From assembly GCA_023665805.1 (NCBI GenBank), contig JAMPDJ010000007.1, positions 55,218 through 119,217 on the forward strand: a stretch of 64,000 nt of DNA, read 5' to 3'. Positions 44,827 through 54,407 of the stretch are shown here, in pieces; position 1 is the stretch's first letter, and the number at the start of each line of letters is the position of its first letter. The notes beneath the pieces are model-generated. The model was not told where the DNA came from, ran no database searches, and saw nothing but the letters and a program-made list of their open reading frames with translations. The translations under genes were made by a program, and so were the position numbers. The DNA is from Bacteroides sp. GTDB taxonomy: Bacteria > Bacteroidota > Bacteroidia > Bacteroidales > Bacteroidaceae.

Positions 44827-46092
44827 ATGAATCTACTTTGGATTACAAATCTTCTGTTGCCCGAAGCAATTTCGCTTATAAAGAGAGACAATAATGTGCT
44901 TCGTGGTTCCGGAGGATGGTTGTTGGGGGCTTCAGAGCAACTACTGAGTACAGGTGAACATACACTTACAATTGCCGCCCCCTCCAACCTGGTAACTAAA
45001 CTTACTCGGTTAGAAAGCGAGAAGATTGTGTATTATGCACTCCCATGCAAGAATGAACGCAAATATTATCCGAAATTCGAAGCTATGTGGAGAAACATAG
45101 TGAATAACGAACAAATTGATTTGATTCATCTGCACGGAACGGAGTTCGCTCACGGTCTAGCTTGTCTTCGTGCTGGCACAGGAAAACCCTGTGTACTTTC
45201 CATTCAGGGAATGGCTGAGGAAATAGGCTATCATTATCTTGATGGCTTCTCTATATGGGATGTCATCAGGAGTACATCCTTATTTGATTTGTTATATGCG
45301 GGTACGTTATTCAAACAAAAGAAGAAATATATAAAGCACGGTATCAGCATTGAACGTGAGATTATTAGAGGCGTAAATCATATTATTGGACGTACATCTT
45401 TTGATAGAGCTCATGCGCTGGCGGTCAATCCTGCTGCTCAATATCATGTTTGCAATGAATCGCTTCGTGAGGAGTTTTATAGTGGCGAGAAATGGTCGTA
45501 TGATAAGTGTACACCACACTCAATCTTCCTCAGTCAATCAACTTACACCATCAAGGGATTACAACAAGTTTTGAAAGCAATGCCATATATTCTGGCAAAA
45601 TTTCCTGACACCCAGATTCGAATAGCAGGTAATGATATCACGACATTACCTAATTTAAGAGCAAAACTCATGCAGTCTTCATATTCTCGCTATATCGTAT
45701 CGTTGATGAACAAGTATAACCTGAAAGCAAGGGTAAAATTCTTAGGAGCGTTAAATGGCGAGCAAATGAAACAGGAGTATCTCAACAGTAATGTATTCAT
45801 CTGCCCTTCTTCAATAGAGAATAGTCCGAATTCGTTGGGCGAAGCACAGATTTTAGGCGTACCGTGTGTAGCCTCTTTTGTAGGGGGAATTCCTGATATG
45901 ATTCCATCGCCTGATTGCGGAAGACTATATCGCTATGAAGATGCGATCGTGCTGGCTGATGCCGTTTGTCAGACATTTGAAAAAGGTAACAATTTCGATT
46001 CAAATGGTGAGATTCTGGTAGCGTCAGAACGTCATCATATGGAAATCAACAAGAATGCATTGTTGGACATTTATAATTTGATAATGAAATAG
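44827..46092 (+). CDS. GT4-family glycosyltransferase
   Basis: 421 residues. N-terminal acceptor half with 'LLWITNLLLPEAISLIKRDN' and a glycine pair in 'VLRGSGGWLLGASEQLL'. The donor half has 'ILAKFPDTQIRIAGNDITTL' and the typical 'CPSSIENSPNSLGEAQILGV' with the E-x7-E-like region. It begins directly after the stop of the frameshifted glycosyltransferase (44826/44827) and is followed by the polymerase gene. The acceptor and sugar are unknown. Confidence 0.9.
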   Translation: MNLLWITNLLLPEAISLIKRDNNVLRGSGGWLLGASEQLLSTGEHTLTIAAPSNLVTKLTRLESEKIVYYALPCKNERKYYPKFEAMWRNIVNNEQIDLIHLHGTEFAHGLACLRAGTGKPCVLSIQGMAEEIGYHYLDGFSIWDVIRSTSLFDLLYAGTLFKQKKKYIKHGISIEREIIRGVNHIIGRTSFDRAHALAVNPAAQYHVCNESLREEFYSGEKWSYDKCTPHSIFLSQSTYTIKGLQQVLKAMPYILAKFPDTQIRIAGNDITTLPNLRAKLMQSSYSRYIVSLMNKYNLKARVKFLGALNGEQMKQEYLNSNVFICPSSIENSPNSLGEAQILGVPCVASFVGGIPDMIPSPDCGRLYRYEDAIVLADAVCQTFEKGNNFDSNGEILVASERHHMEINKNALLDIYNLIMK

Positions 46093-46096
46093 CTGC

Positions 46097-47323
46097 ATGT
46101 TAGAAAAAAGAACAAATCATATTCTACTAATAGCGATTGTCATGAATATACTCATAACAATCTGCCCGTTTGTGGATTTACATGCCAATTGGTATATAAC
46201 GCTTATGCCTGTGGTGATAATGATGTTCCATCTACAAAGTGACAAGCTATCATACTCGAAAGCGATTAGGACTCTTTTATTGGGTACCTCATTGGTTCTT
46301 TTAAAGTATTGGGTGGTAAGTCGTGGCGGAGACTTCTTTAATGTTCTAATCAACGGAATTATATCATGGACACCTTGTATAATAACTTTCCTTTGCGTCA
46401 ATAAACTTGGTTTACAAACGCAGAAACTCATTCTACAGATAGCGATGATAGCTATGATGGTGACATCAATAACGACTATTAAGGGTCTTGAGATATTCCC
46501 ATTCGCATCGCGTGAGTTAGCAGGTGCGGCAACAGGTGAACAACGTGAAATGTATATGGCTTTCAATATTGGTGGCTTTGATTTTATATATGCTTTAGTA
46601 ATCGCCATTCCTATTGCAGTATGGATGATAACTCACACAGAAAAGTATTGGAAATGGTTAAATGTAGGCGTGTTGTCGTCTATGGTTTATTGTATATACT
46701 CCAGCGAATATACTACTGCTTTGATAATAACCATACTTGTTTTCCTCTTGATTCCATGTTTTGCAAGACCAAAGATGCGGCCTGCTATCATTTTTGGTGC
46801 AATTGTTTTCGTCGTATTTGCTGGCACTGGTATTTTTTCGGTAATAGTAAGAGGTATAAGTTCATTGGTGGCATCTGATTATGTGGCTGACCGCTTGCAA
46901 CAAGTTGCATTGTTATTAGAGGGTAATTCTGTTGATAACATTGATACTGAAACAAGTAACGAGCGTCTACAACTAATGCAGCAGGCATGGAATGGATTCT
47001 TTGTAAGTCCTATATGGGGTAATAACTGGGTATCATATAGCAAGAAGGTATTGTCCGGACACTCATTCGCATTGGATTTGCTATCCGCATCTGGAGTCAT
47101 TGGACTCTTTATATACTTCAGGATTTTTTATGCTGTATTTAAACAGGTATTCTCATTAGGCTTCAATCAGTTAGTTTATCATTCTAAGATTGTGTGGCTG
47201 GCTTTCATAGCAGTAACTGTTATGAACCCATCTGCATTTGCCATTATTTACCTCGTGATTTTTACATTTGCAGAGATGATAAACCAATTGGAATCTGTTG
47301 AAAATAACAACTACAATGGCTGA
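46097..47323 (+). CDS. wzy: O-antigen/capsule polymerase (Wzy-like)
   Basis: 408 residues with about eleven hydrophobic spans and a sizeable periplasmic loop between late spans (about 250-310; 'VDNIDTETSNERLQLMQQAW' and 'SPIWGNNWVSYSKKV'). This is the Wzy layout, although such proteins share little sequence. It would link repeat units at the periplasmic face. It overlaps the start of the flippase gene. AT-rich compared with flanking housekeeping genes. Confidence 0.8.
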   Translation: MLEKRTNHILLIAIVMNILITICPFVDLHANWYITLMPVVIMMFHLQSDKLSYSKAIRTLLLGTSLVLLKYWVVSRGGDFFNVLINGIISWTPCIITFLCVNKLGLQTQKLILQIAMIAMMVTSITTIKGLEIFPFASRELAGAATGEQREMYMAFNIGGFDFIYALVIAIPIAVWMITHTEKYWKWLNVGVLSSMVYCIYSSEYTTALIITILVFLLIPCFARPKMRPAIIFGAIVFVVFAGTGIFSVIVRGISSLVASDYVADRLQQVALLLEGNSVDNIDTETSNERLQLMQQAWNGFFVSPIWGNNWVSYSKKVLSGHSFALDLLSASGVIGLFIYFRIFYAVFKQVFSLGFNQLVYHSKIVWLAFIAVTVMNPSAFAIIYLVIFTFAEMINQLESVENNNYNG

Positions 47324-48860
47324 TAATAGTTCAAGCAACATTAAGAAAGGAACGGTAATAACATATATTACCCAGTTTTTAGGGATTGGCATTTCGTTTT
47401 TCTATGTACCCATCATGCTTGGCATTTTGGGACAGGATGAATATGGTTTGTATGCGTTGGTGCAGTCAATCGTCGCTTATTTCCAAATGTCAGACATGGG
47501 GATTGGCATTACCGCAACACGCTATAATGCAAAATATATGGCAGACGATGATTTGGAGGGTCAGAGAAACATCAACGGAATGTTCCTCGTCCTATATTCC
47601 ATTATTGCTGCAGTTTGTGGTTTAGGTGGTTTTATTTTGTACCAGTACCTTCCGCAGATATATGATCATTACTCGGCAGAAAGCATATCTCTTATCCAAA
47701 ATCTCTTTATTCTGGCAATGATTAATCTTGTCCTGACCCTTGTATTCAAGATTTACAATGCCATTATAATTGCATACGAAAGATTCGTTTTTGCAAAAAC
47801 CATCCAGCTTATCCAAACGGTATTGGGACCGATTGGAATGTTAGCGGTACTTTATATGGGATACAGATCTGTCGGTATGGTTGTCGTTACCACCGCACTT
47901 ACAGCATTGTTCGGATTTGTTCAATTAGCATATTGTCATCAAGTACTGGATGTGAAGTTCCATTTCAATAAGTTCGACAAGGTGCTTTTTGGAACAATTA
48001 TGTCATTTACACTCTTTGTGTTCCTGAACTCATTGTCCCACCAGTTGTTCTCTAATTCGGACAAGATTATTGTCAGTATCCTATTGACAGAGGCTTCGAT
48101 TGCTGTATATGCAATCGTAATTCAATTTCAGACTTATTTCTACAACTTTGCCAATGTCCTTTCTGGATTTTATTTACCACGATTCACAAAAATGGTAAAG
48201 GGCACCAGAACCATGACATCTGAAGTTATGGATGAAGTAGTCAGAGTGGGGCGAGTTCAAGTAATTATTGCTGGTTTGATATTTGGTGGATTTGCCGCTT
48301 TAGGGCATCCTTTTGTAATACGCTGGGTCGGACCAGATTACGAGTTGGCATACCATCTTACTATTCTCTTACTTTTCTGCGAATTTGTAGCATCAGCCCA
48401 ATCTATGTTTAACGCTTTAATGCAAGCAATGAATCTCCATCGGCTCAGGGCTGTCATTGGCTTTATTGCCGCTTTGTTAAAAATCGCCATCACAATAGGA
48501 CTTGTCTATTTATGGGGGCTTTGGGGCTGTGGCATTGCTTACGTTGTATCATTCATGATTCGTTTGTTCGCCTACAACCTATACTATAGACATGTCGGAA
48601 TTGCCGTTATACATTTCTGGAAAGAAATCGTCAAAGTACTTTTACCAATAAGTATATGTATAGTGATACTTTATGGGCTGTTCGCTTCGATTCAATTATT
48701 AAAAAATCTTGAGAGCTATCTGCTCCTTTTAGTCTTTGGCTTGTTATACGTTACCTTGTTTTTTGCTATTCTATGGAAAATGTGTTTTTCGGAGTACGAG
48801 CGCACATTATTCAAAAGCGTTGCAAATAAGTTATTAACACTCGTAAAACATGGAAAATAG
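47316..48860 (+). CDS. wzx: Lipid-linked repeat-unit flippase (Wzx-like)
   Basis: 514 residues from ATG 47316; the frame opens at 47298, but this Met starts 'MADNSSSNIKKGTVITYITQ', the usual polysaccharide-flippase entry. Fourteen spans are expected, with 'IMLGILGQDEYGLYALVQSI' in the first helices, the standard signature of the family. It moves undecaprenyl-linked repeat units across the inner membrane for Wzy. It overlaps both neighbours by a few bases. Confidence 0.9.
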   Translation: MADNSSSNIKKGTVITYITQFLGIGISFFYVPIMLGILGQDEYGLYALVQSIVAYFQMSDMGIGITATRYNAKYMADDDLEGQRNINGMFLVLYSIIAAVCGLGGFILYQYLPQIYDHYSAESISLIQNLFILAMINLVLTLVFKIYNAIIIAYERFVFAKTIQLIQTVLGPIGMLAVLYMGYRSVGMVVVTTALTALFGFVQLAYCHQVLDVKFHFNKFDKVLFGTIMSFTLFVFLNSLSHQLFSNSDKIIVSILLTEASIAVYAIVIQFQTYFYNFANVLSGFYLPRFTKMVKGTRTMTSEVMDEVVRVGRVQVIIAGLIFGGFAALGHPFVIRWVGPDYELAYHLTILLLFCEFVASAQSMFNALMQAMNLHRLRAVIGFIAALLKIAITIGLVYLWGLWGCGIAYVVSFMIRLFAYNLYYRHVGIAVIHFWKEIVKVLLPISICIVILYGLFASIQLLKNLESYLLLLVFGLLYVTLFFAILWKMCFSEYERTLFKSVANKLLTLVKHGK

Positions 48861-49668
48861 AATTACTATAAAGGATCTTCACGCCTTATTTCTGGATATG
48901 ATTAAAAAATTCCATTCTTATTGCGTGGAGAATGGACTCACTTACTATATGGTAGGCGGAACTCTTTTAGGAGCTGTTCGCAATCATGGTTTCATACCAT
49001 GGGACGATGATGTTGATTTTGCCATGCCTCGTCCTGATTACGAGAAGTTTATTGACAAATGCTCAATATTTAGAATTGAACATTCAGGGAGAAGTAATGC
49101 TTTCCTTTTTCCTTATGCCAAGGTATTTCCCATTGGAGGCTCTATCTTGAAAATCAAGGATGACGAATGGAACATCAACGGAAGTGTATTTCTCACGTTT
49201 GACTTGTACCCCATAGACGGTGTAGGAACTAATGAATTGACAGCAATGAAGCATGCTTCTTTAGTTCAAAAAATAAGAAAACTCTGTTATCTCAATATGT
49301 CAAAGGATAGATCACGGAATTTTTTTAAAAGAACATTTGTCGGATGCGTTAGAATAATTCCTTCTCATTGGTTCCTAAAGTTACAATCTCGTTTGATGAG
49401 TAGATACGATTATCATGAAAGTGGGTTTATCACAAGATGGAGGATGCCATCACTTCCAGACAATGTAGTACCCAAAGAAACCTTTGAACCTGCCGTGTTG
49501 TTGAGCTTTGAGGATACACAGTTATATGCACCAGCAAAGTATGACTGGTATCTAAGAAAAGTATATGGGGATTATTTGCATCCTGTTAGAGAGAACGAAG
49601 GTCTGCGTCACGATTCGCAAGCCAATGAAATATCCAATCTATTAACAGAATACTTAAATGAAATATAA
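48850..49668 (+). CDS. licD: LicD-family phosphotransferase
   Basis: 272 residues. The LicD nucleotidyltransferase-fold motif is clear at residues about 25-70 ('GLTYYMVGGTLLGAVRNHGF' then 'IPWDDDVDFAMPRPDYE', with the catalytic acidic triad). A C-terminal 'YGDYLHPVRENEGLRHDSQ' matches family ends. LicD enzymes transfer phosphocholine or related phosphodiesters onto surface glycans. No choline uptake or CDP-choline genes are in the window, so the group transferred is open. It overlaps wzx by 11 bases. Confidence 0.9.
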   Translation: MENRITIKDLHALFLDMIKKFHSYCVENGLTYYMVGGTLLGAVRNHGFIPWDDDVDFAMPRPDYEKFIDKCSIFRIEHSGRSNAFLFPYAKVFPIGGSILKIKDDEWNINGSVFLTFDLYPIDGVGTNELTAMKHASLVQKIRKLCYLNMSKDRSRNFFKRTFVGCVRIIPSHWFLKLQSRLMSRYDYHESGFITRWRMPSLPDNVVPKETFEPAVLLSFEDTQLYAPAKYDWYLRKVYGDYLHPVRENEGLRHDSQANEISNLLTEYLNEI

Positions 49669-50377
49669 CATGAAGAAAATTTCTATTTTTGCACGCATTT
49701 ATAATGCACTGTTGTTTCGCATTTGCCGTAGAAACGAAAAATTGTTTACTTGGTTCCTACGCAAGATAGGAATGAAAATTGGTAATGGTATTTTTTGGGG
49801 ACCTTTGAATACTATATCGTTTGACATCAACAGGCCTTCATTGATTGAAATAGGTGATAATGTACGCATAAATTATGGTTTCACCATGATGGCCCATGAT
49901 GGTTCAAATGCTGTATTGAGGAGAGTGTTTCATGATTTTGTGTCATCTTCTGGCCATATTAAAATTGGAAATAATGTATATTTTGGCCGTTGGTGTACTG
50001 TCCTTAAAGGTGTAACAATTGGTGACAACTGTATCATCGGCTATGGTTCGGTTGTAACAAGGGATATACCAGCAAATAGTGTAGCCGTGGGCAGACCTGC
50101 CAAGGTGATATGTACACTGGAAGAATACTACCAGAAGCGTAAGAAACTGCACGTAGAAGAGGCAATGGAGTATGCCAGCAGTATTAAAGAACGCTATGGT
50201 CGCAAACCGTTGATAGAAGAATTCTACGAAGAGTTTCCATTGTTTATGAAAGGTTCGGAACTTCATGACAAATTGCCAATTAAAGAACAGTTGCAGGAGT
50301 CTTATGATTATTACCGCGAACATAATAAACCCATATTTGATGGATTTGAAGATTTCTTGGAGAAAGCCGGTGTATGA
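49658..50377 (+). CDS. Left-handed beta-helix (hexapeptide) acyltransferase
   Basis: 239 residues. The central part carries hexapeptide repeats ('IGDNVRINYGFTMMAHDG', 'IGNNVYFGRWCTVLKGVTIG', 'NCIIGYGSVVTRDIPANS'), which form a left-handed helix, usually a trimeric acetyltransferase. A charged helical C-terminal extension of about 75 residues follows. It probably O-acetylates a sugar of the repeat unit. It overlaps licD by 11 bases and the next glycosyltransferase by 4. Confidence 0.88.
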   Translation: MKYNMKKISIFARIYNALLFRICRRNEKLFTWFLRKIGMKIGNGIFWGPLNTISFDINRPSLIEIGDNVRINYGFTMMAHDGSNAVLRRVFHDFVSSSGHIKIGNNVYFGRWCTVLKGVTIGDNCIIGYGSVVTRDIPANSVAVGRPAKVICTLEEYYQKRKKLHVEEAMEYASSIKERYGRKPLIEEFYEEFPLFMKGSELHDKLPIKEQLQESYDYYREHNKPIFDGFEDFLEKAGV

Positions 50378-51597
50378 AAGTTATATTTCTTTCCAATTTT
50401 TATCCACGCTGTAGACGTGACCATTATCTCAGCAGAAGCAAGTCTGGTCTTGCTTCTGCCGCAGATGCCCATCAATATGCCATTGCGTTAGGATTGCGTG
50501 ATATGTGTGATGATTTCACTATTATCAATTCGCCTTCTATTTTCCCTTATCCGATGCATTATATGGATAAGTCTATACCTTCAGAGATAATTGAGGAAAA
50601 CGGTCTTACTATCAATAATGTTGGCGCTTCCACCTTGATGGAATATCAATTTATTAGCAGATACAAAAATGTCTATGCAGAACTGGAAAAGATTGTAAGC
50701 AAGACCCCAAATAAGGTGTATATTGTGGTATATGCGACCAACAATTCCTTGATGAAGGCCGCGACAAAAATCAAGAAAGCCTACAAAAACGTTAAACTCT
50801 GCCTTATTGTACCAGACCTTCCTGAAGATATGCAGACTAATAGCGGCTTAGTAACAAAGTTGCTATGGAGCTATCGTAACCTGTACTTTGGGACACCTGC
50901 ATACTACTACGCTCAGTTTGACTCTTTCGTTCTGCTTACCAAATATATGCAGGAGAAGATAGGCTGCCGTGATGACCAATTTATCGTTAGCGAAGGTGTA
51001 TATGAAGAGCAAACAGTGAAGCGCGAAGCGCATTCAGAGGATGGTAAAAAATTCAACATTTTCTATGGTGGAATGCTTCACGAGAAATTCGGCATCAATA
51101 ACTTGCTTGATGCGTTCTCAATGATTGGCAACCCCAGTATTCATCTGACACTTTGCGGTACAGGCGATTGCGTCGAACGTATCAAGGAAATGACTGCATC
51201 TAATCCGAGACTGCATTATTTGGGAGTAGTTCCACGTGATGTCGCATTGGCAGAACAAACAAAAGCGTCTCTACTTGTAAATCCACGTATGCCGGATGGA
51301 AATCCATTCACTCGGTATTCCTTTCCTTCAAAAACCATGGAGTATCTAGCATCTGGCACCCCTGCTTTGATTTATCAATTGGATGGAATTCCGTCTGAAT
51401 ACTATGACCTATGCTATACACTTGACAAAGATCATCTCACACCTCAGGACCTTGTCAGAAAGATTCTTAATATCTACAACAACAGCTTATCAGAAAGGCT
51501 TGAACTAGCAAATAAGGCTCGCCAATTCATTATAGAGAATAAGAATGCACAAATTGCAGGTAAACAGATTTTCGAACTATTAAAACGCACGATGTAA
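50374..51597 (+). CDS. GT4-like glycosyltransferase
   Basis: 407 residues. An N-terminal domain with 'VIFLSNFYPRCRRDHYLSRS' is followed by the GT-B donor half 'FNIFYGGMLHEKFGINNLLD', 'LTLCGTGDCVERIKEM' and 'RYSFPSKTMEYLASGTPALI'. The latter two are typical of GT4-type enzymes. The four-base overlap with the upstream acetyltransferase and the 1-base gap to the following GT2 gene show close coupling. Sugar specificity unknown. Confidence 0.88.
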   Translation: MKVIFLSNFYPRCRRDHYLSRSKSGLASAADAHQYAIALGLRDMCDDFTIINSPSIFPYPMHYMDKSIPSEIIEENGLTINNVGASTLMEYQFISRYKNVYAELEKIVSKTPNKVYIVVYATNNSLMKAATKIKKAYKNVKLCLIVPDLPEDMQTNSGLVTKLLWSYRNLYFGTPAYYYAQFDSFVLLTKYMQEKIGCRDDQFIVSEGVYEEQTVKREAHSEDGKKFNIFYGGMLHEKFGINNLLDAFSMIGNPSIHLTLCGTGDCVERIKEMTASNPRLHYLGVVPRDVALAEQTKASLLVNPRMPDGNPFTRYSFPSKTMEYLASGTPALIYQLDGIPSEYYDLCYTLDKDHLTPQDLVRKILNIYNNSLSERLELANKARQFIIENKNAQIAGKQIFELLKRTM

Positions 51598-51598
51598 T

Positions 51599-52567
51599 AT
51601 GTCAAAAGTCTCGATTATTATCCCTTGCTACAATGCACAGGATTACATAGTAAAGTGTTTGGAGGCTCTTACGCGTCAGACATTTAAGGATTTTGATGTA
51701 TTTTTGGTGAACGATTGCTCTACAGATAATACCGAATCTGTAATAAAAGACTACCAGAAAACCTCATTCCTAGATATCCATTATTTGAAGAATGAGATCA
51801 ACTCTGGTCCTGCATTTTCGAGAAACAATGCCATTGCTCATTCAACTGCTGATTATATTTGCTTTTGTGATAGTGACGATTGGTATGATGCGGACTATTT
51901 GGAGAGTATGGTTGCGGAAACAAGCAAGAATGACGCGGATATAGTTTTCTGTGGCTTTCGTTTAGTGTGGGATTCCGGAAAGTATATGGATCGCCCTCTT
52001 GAAATTGCTGAAGAACAACTCCAGAACAGCAAGTTGGTTATTCCTAGAAGTGTAGATTCTTTATGTGCTATGATGGTTAAAAGATCTATCATAATGCAAG
52101 TACCTCAACCAAATATCAGAAATGGTGAGGACATGGCTATTATCCCCTTACTTGTTGCCAATTCGCAGAAATTTGGTAAAGTTGATAAATGTCTCTATAA
52201 TTATCTGTGCCGAGAAGGTTCAGCTTCGAGTAACTCGTCATTGAAAGTTGTAGACTCTTTGATTGCTTCTTTTGATCATATCAAGAAGAATATGCCAAAC
52301 GGTTATGAGGTTGAAATGGAATTTATAGGCATTAGGAATCTTTTGTATGGGGCTTTGCTAAATCTTTACAAATGTTCCAACGATAATAAAAAAGCAAAGA
52401 GCATCATTGAGGATTTTGAAGTAGCTTTCCCATTATGGTACAATAACAAGTATATAAACATACTTCCCAAAAGTAAAAAATTATTCCTTTACCTTGCGCA
52501 TCACAAGGTCTTATGTGCGCTAAAGGCCATAGGTATGTTGCATACGTTCATAATTAAAAACAACTAG
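51599..52567 (+). CDS. GT2-family glycosyltransferase
   Basis: 322 residues. The GT-A core lies in the first 120 residues: 'VSIIIPCYNAQDYIVKCLEA', 'LVNDCSTDNTESVI' and the metal-binding 'YICFCDSDDWYDADYLE'. 'IRNGEDMAIIPLLVANS' supplies the later ED acidic motif. It is an inverting transferase for the repeat unit. After it come 131 bases without a gene. Confidence 0.92.
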   Translation: MSKVSIIIPCYNAQDYIVKCLEALTRQTFKDFDVFLVNDCSTDNTESVIKDYQKTSFLDIHYLKNEINSGPAFSRNNAIAHSTADYICFCDSDDWYDADYLESMVAETSKNDADIVFCGFRLVWDSGKYMDRPLEIAEEQLQNSKLVIPRSVDSLCAMMVKRSIIMQVPQPNIRNGEDMAIIPLLVANSQKFGKVDKCLYNYLCREGSASSNSSLKVVDSLIASFDHIKKNMPNGYEVEMEFIGIRNLLYGALLNLYKCSNDNKKAKSIIEDFEVAFPLWYNNKYINILPKSKKLFLYLAHHKVLCALKAIGMLHTFIIKNN

Positions 52568-52698
52568 TGTATCTCGATCTCTAGTTTTGATGAAAACTGT
52601 TTCATTTGCTATGGTGCTGGTTTAACCTCATTAACAGGGGGCATGTTGTGTTTGACTATGATAACATTAAAATGTATTGTTGATAAATTATTATATTA

Positions 52699-53796
52699 AT
52701 GAGTAAATACATAAAGAGAGAGAGAATTTGCTCTATTGATGCCTTACGAGCTTTCGCTCTATTCGGCATCTTACTCTTACATGCAGCTTCATATTTCGGA
52801 TACTACACAAGCATTAACGATTTCTCTTTCGAAACAAGTTTTGGCTGTAATGTGCGAGAACTTATATATGCCTTATTCGAGGGAAGATGCAATAAGATCT
52901 TCGCTACGTTATTTGGCGTAAGTTTTTATCTTATTTTGCGCAACCCGAATTATTCTTCTAAGAAGTTTATTTGGCGTTGCCTGTTGTTAGTGTGCTTTGA
53001 TGTGTTAAACAAGTTTTTTTATTCAGGGGATATACTCGTTCGCTATGGCTTGTTGGGTATTATATTGACATTCTTTAGAACAATGAATTGTAAACGTTTA
53101 TTTATCTGCTTCTTGTTTTTCTTTGTTCTTGGCTTATTTGATTTCCAGATATTCAGTGATTATAATCTCCCTGCTCGTTATATTAGTGGACAGTCAATTT
53201 CTGAAGTTCTGCTATATCCTTTCGTGCACGGAATACAGCCTTGGTTGAGTTATGTCCATTCAATTCATTTTGATACACTATCCTATTTTGTGTTAGGATA
53301 TTGCATGTCAAAGGCAGGAATAATTGAAAATCTGAAGTCGTACATAACGTCAAAGAATATAGTACTTTTTACAATTCTGTACCTATTTGCTTTTGTTGCA
53401 TACTGGTACAATCCAAAGGGCGTAAATAATCTCATATGTGATGTACCTTTTACAAAAGCCCTAAGAGATTTGTTTGGTGCTATTTCGTACGCCCTTATAT
53501 TCTTGAAATTGTATCATCTTAAACCGAGTATGTTTAAAATATTTGAGCCATACGGTAAGTTGGGTTTGACCAATTATTCGTTCATGGGTAATTTGGGCAT
53601 ACTACTATCCCTTACGATTATTATTCCATTACATGTGAGTATGGAGTACGCGATATGGTTCTATGTGATGCTATTCGTATTCCAACTGGTATTCAGTAAT
53701 ATCTGGTTGAAGTACTTCCAGTTCGGCCCATACGAGTGGCTTTGGAGATGCCTGACAAGTATGAAGTTTACTTCGCCAGTGAAGAGAAAGGAATAG
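52699..53796 (+). CDS. DUF418-type multi-span membrane protein
   Basis: 365 residues with eight to ten spans. The N-terminal 'RICSIDALRAFALFGILLLH' and the C-terminal 'WLKYFQFGPYEWLWRCLT' are the paired signatures of DUF418 membrane proteins, distant relatives of acyltransferase_3. By context it could modify the polysaccharide, but the family's reaction is unknown. Its codon use is notably AT-rich. It may form the end of an older transcription unit, since decayed sequence follows. Confidence 0.85.
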   Translation: MSKYIKRERICSIDALRAFALFGILLLHAASYFGYYTSINDFSFETSFGCNVRELIYALFEGRCNKIFATLFGVSFYLILRNPNYSSKKFIWRCLLLVCFDVLNKFFYSGDILVRYGLLGIILTFFRTMNCKRLFICFLFFFVLGLFDFQIFSDYNLPARYISGQSISEVLLYPFVHGIQPWLSYVHSIHFDTLSYFVLGYCMSKAGIIENLKSYITSKNIVLFTILYLFAFVAYWYNPKGVNNLICDVPFTKALRDLFGAISYALIFLKLYHLKPSMFKIFEPYGKLGLTNYSFMGNLGILLSLTIIIPLHVSMEYAIWFYVMLFVFQLVFSNIWLKYFQFGPYEWLWRCLTSMKFTSPVKRKE

Positions 53797-53989
53797 AACT
53801 AAAATTACTATTTTGAAACCGCATATATCAATACCTATCAACAAGTACAAGCGAAAAAGAATCACTTCGACCATGAGCACATGTTAGGCAAAGGTACATG
53901 TCTGCTGTTATGGTTATGGTTGTCTTTGTTTAATTTCATTCTTTCGTGCCAATGCTGTAATAAGAAAACAAAAACATGACATCTTCAGT

Positions 53990-54384
53990 TCTGGCTACAA
54001 ACATGGAACGTATAATTTGAGTCCAACAAGTGATGCGCTTGATTTTGATAAGAATTTGAAATTGGTCTCATACTTAAATCCACTTCTCCAGACAAAGGAT
54101 ATGTAAAACATATTCTCTGTTATGGATTAGCATTTAGGACAACAGTTCCTGACTATAACTATTATATAGACAAGTTGCATTTACGGGAATGATAAGATTA
54201 TCATTCTTTTGAAGCATTGTGCCTGCTTGACTTAACTAAGCCACAGACACCAGCTACAATAAGCAAGATTGAATCCTTGCTTGGTTATGCTGAAGCACTA
54301 ACCAAAAAGTATATTTTCGGAATGGAATATGCAAAGAATAACCATCGTTGCTTCAAGAAACTAAGGAGGAGTATTTTGAAATAA
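53990..54384 (+). pseudogene. Decayed capsule-type gene
   Basis: Three stretches in different frames have coding character: 'KHGTYNLSPTSDALDFDKNL', 'CYGLAFRTTVPDYNYYIDKL' and, ending at 54384, 'TISKIESLLGYAEALTKKYI'. They are separated by stops and shifts. I cannot name the family. The surrounding 53797-54407 holds no intact gene and separates two glycosyltransferase blocks. Confidence 0.35.
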
Positions 54385-54407
54385 AATATAGAAATACATT
54401 AATATGC

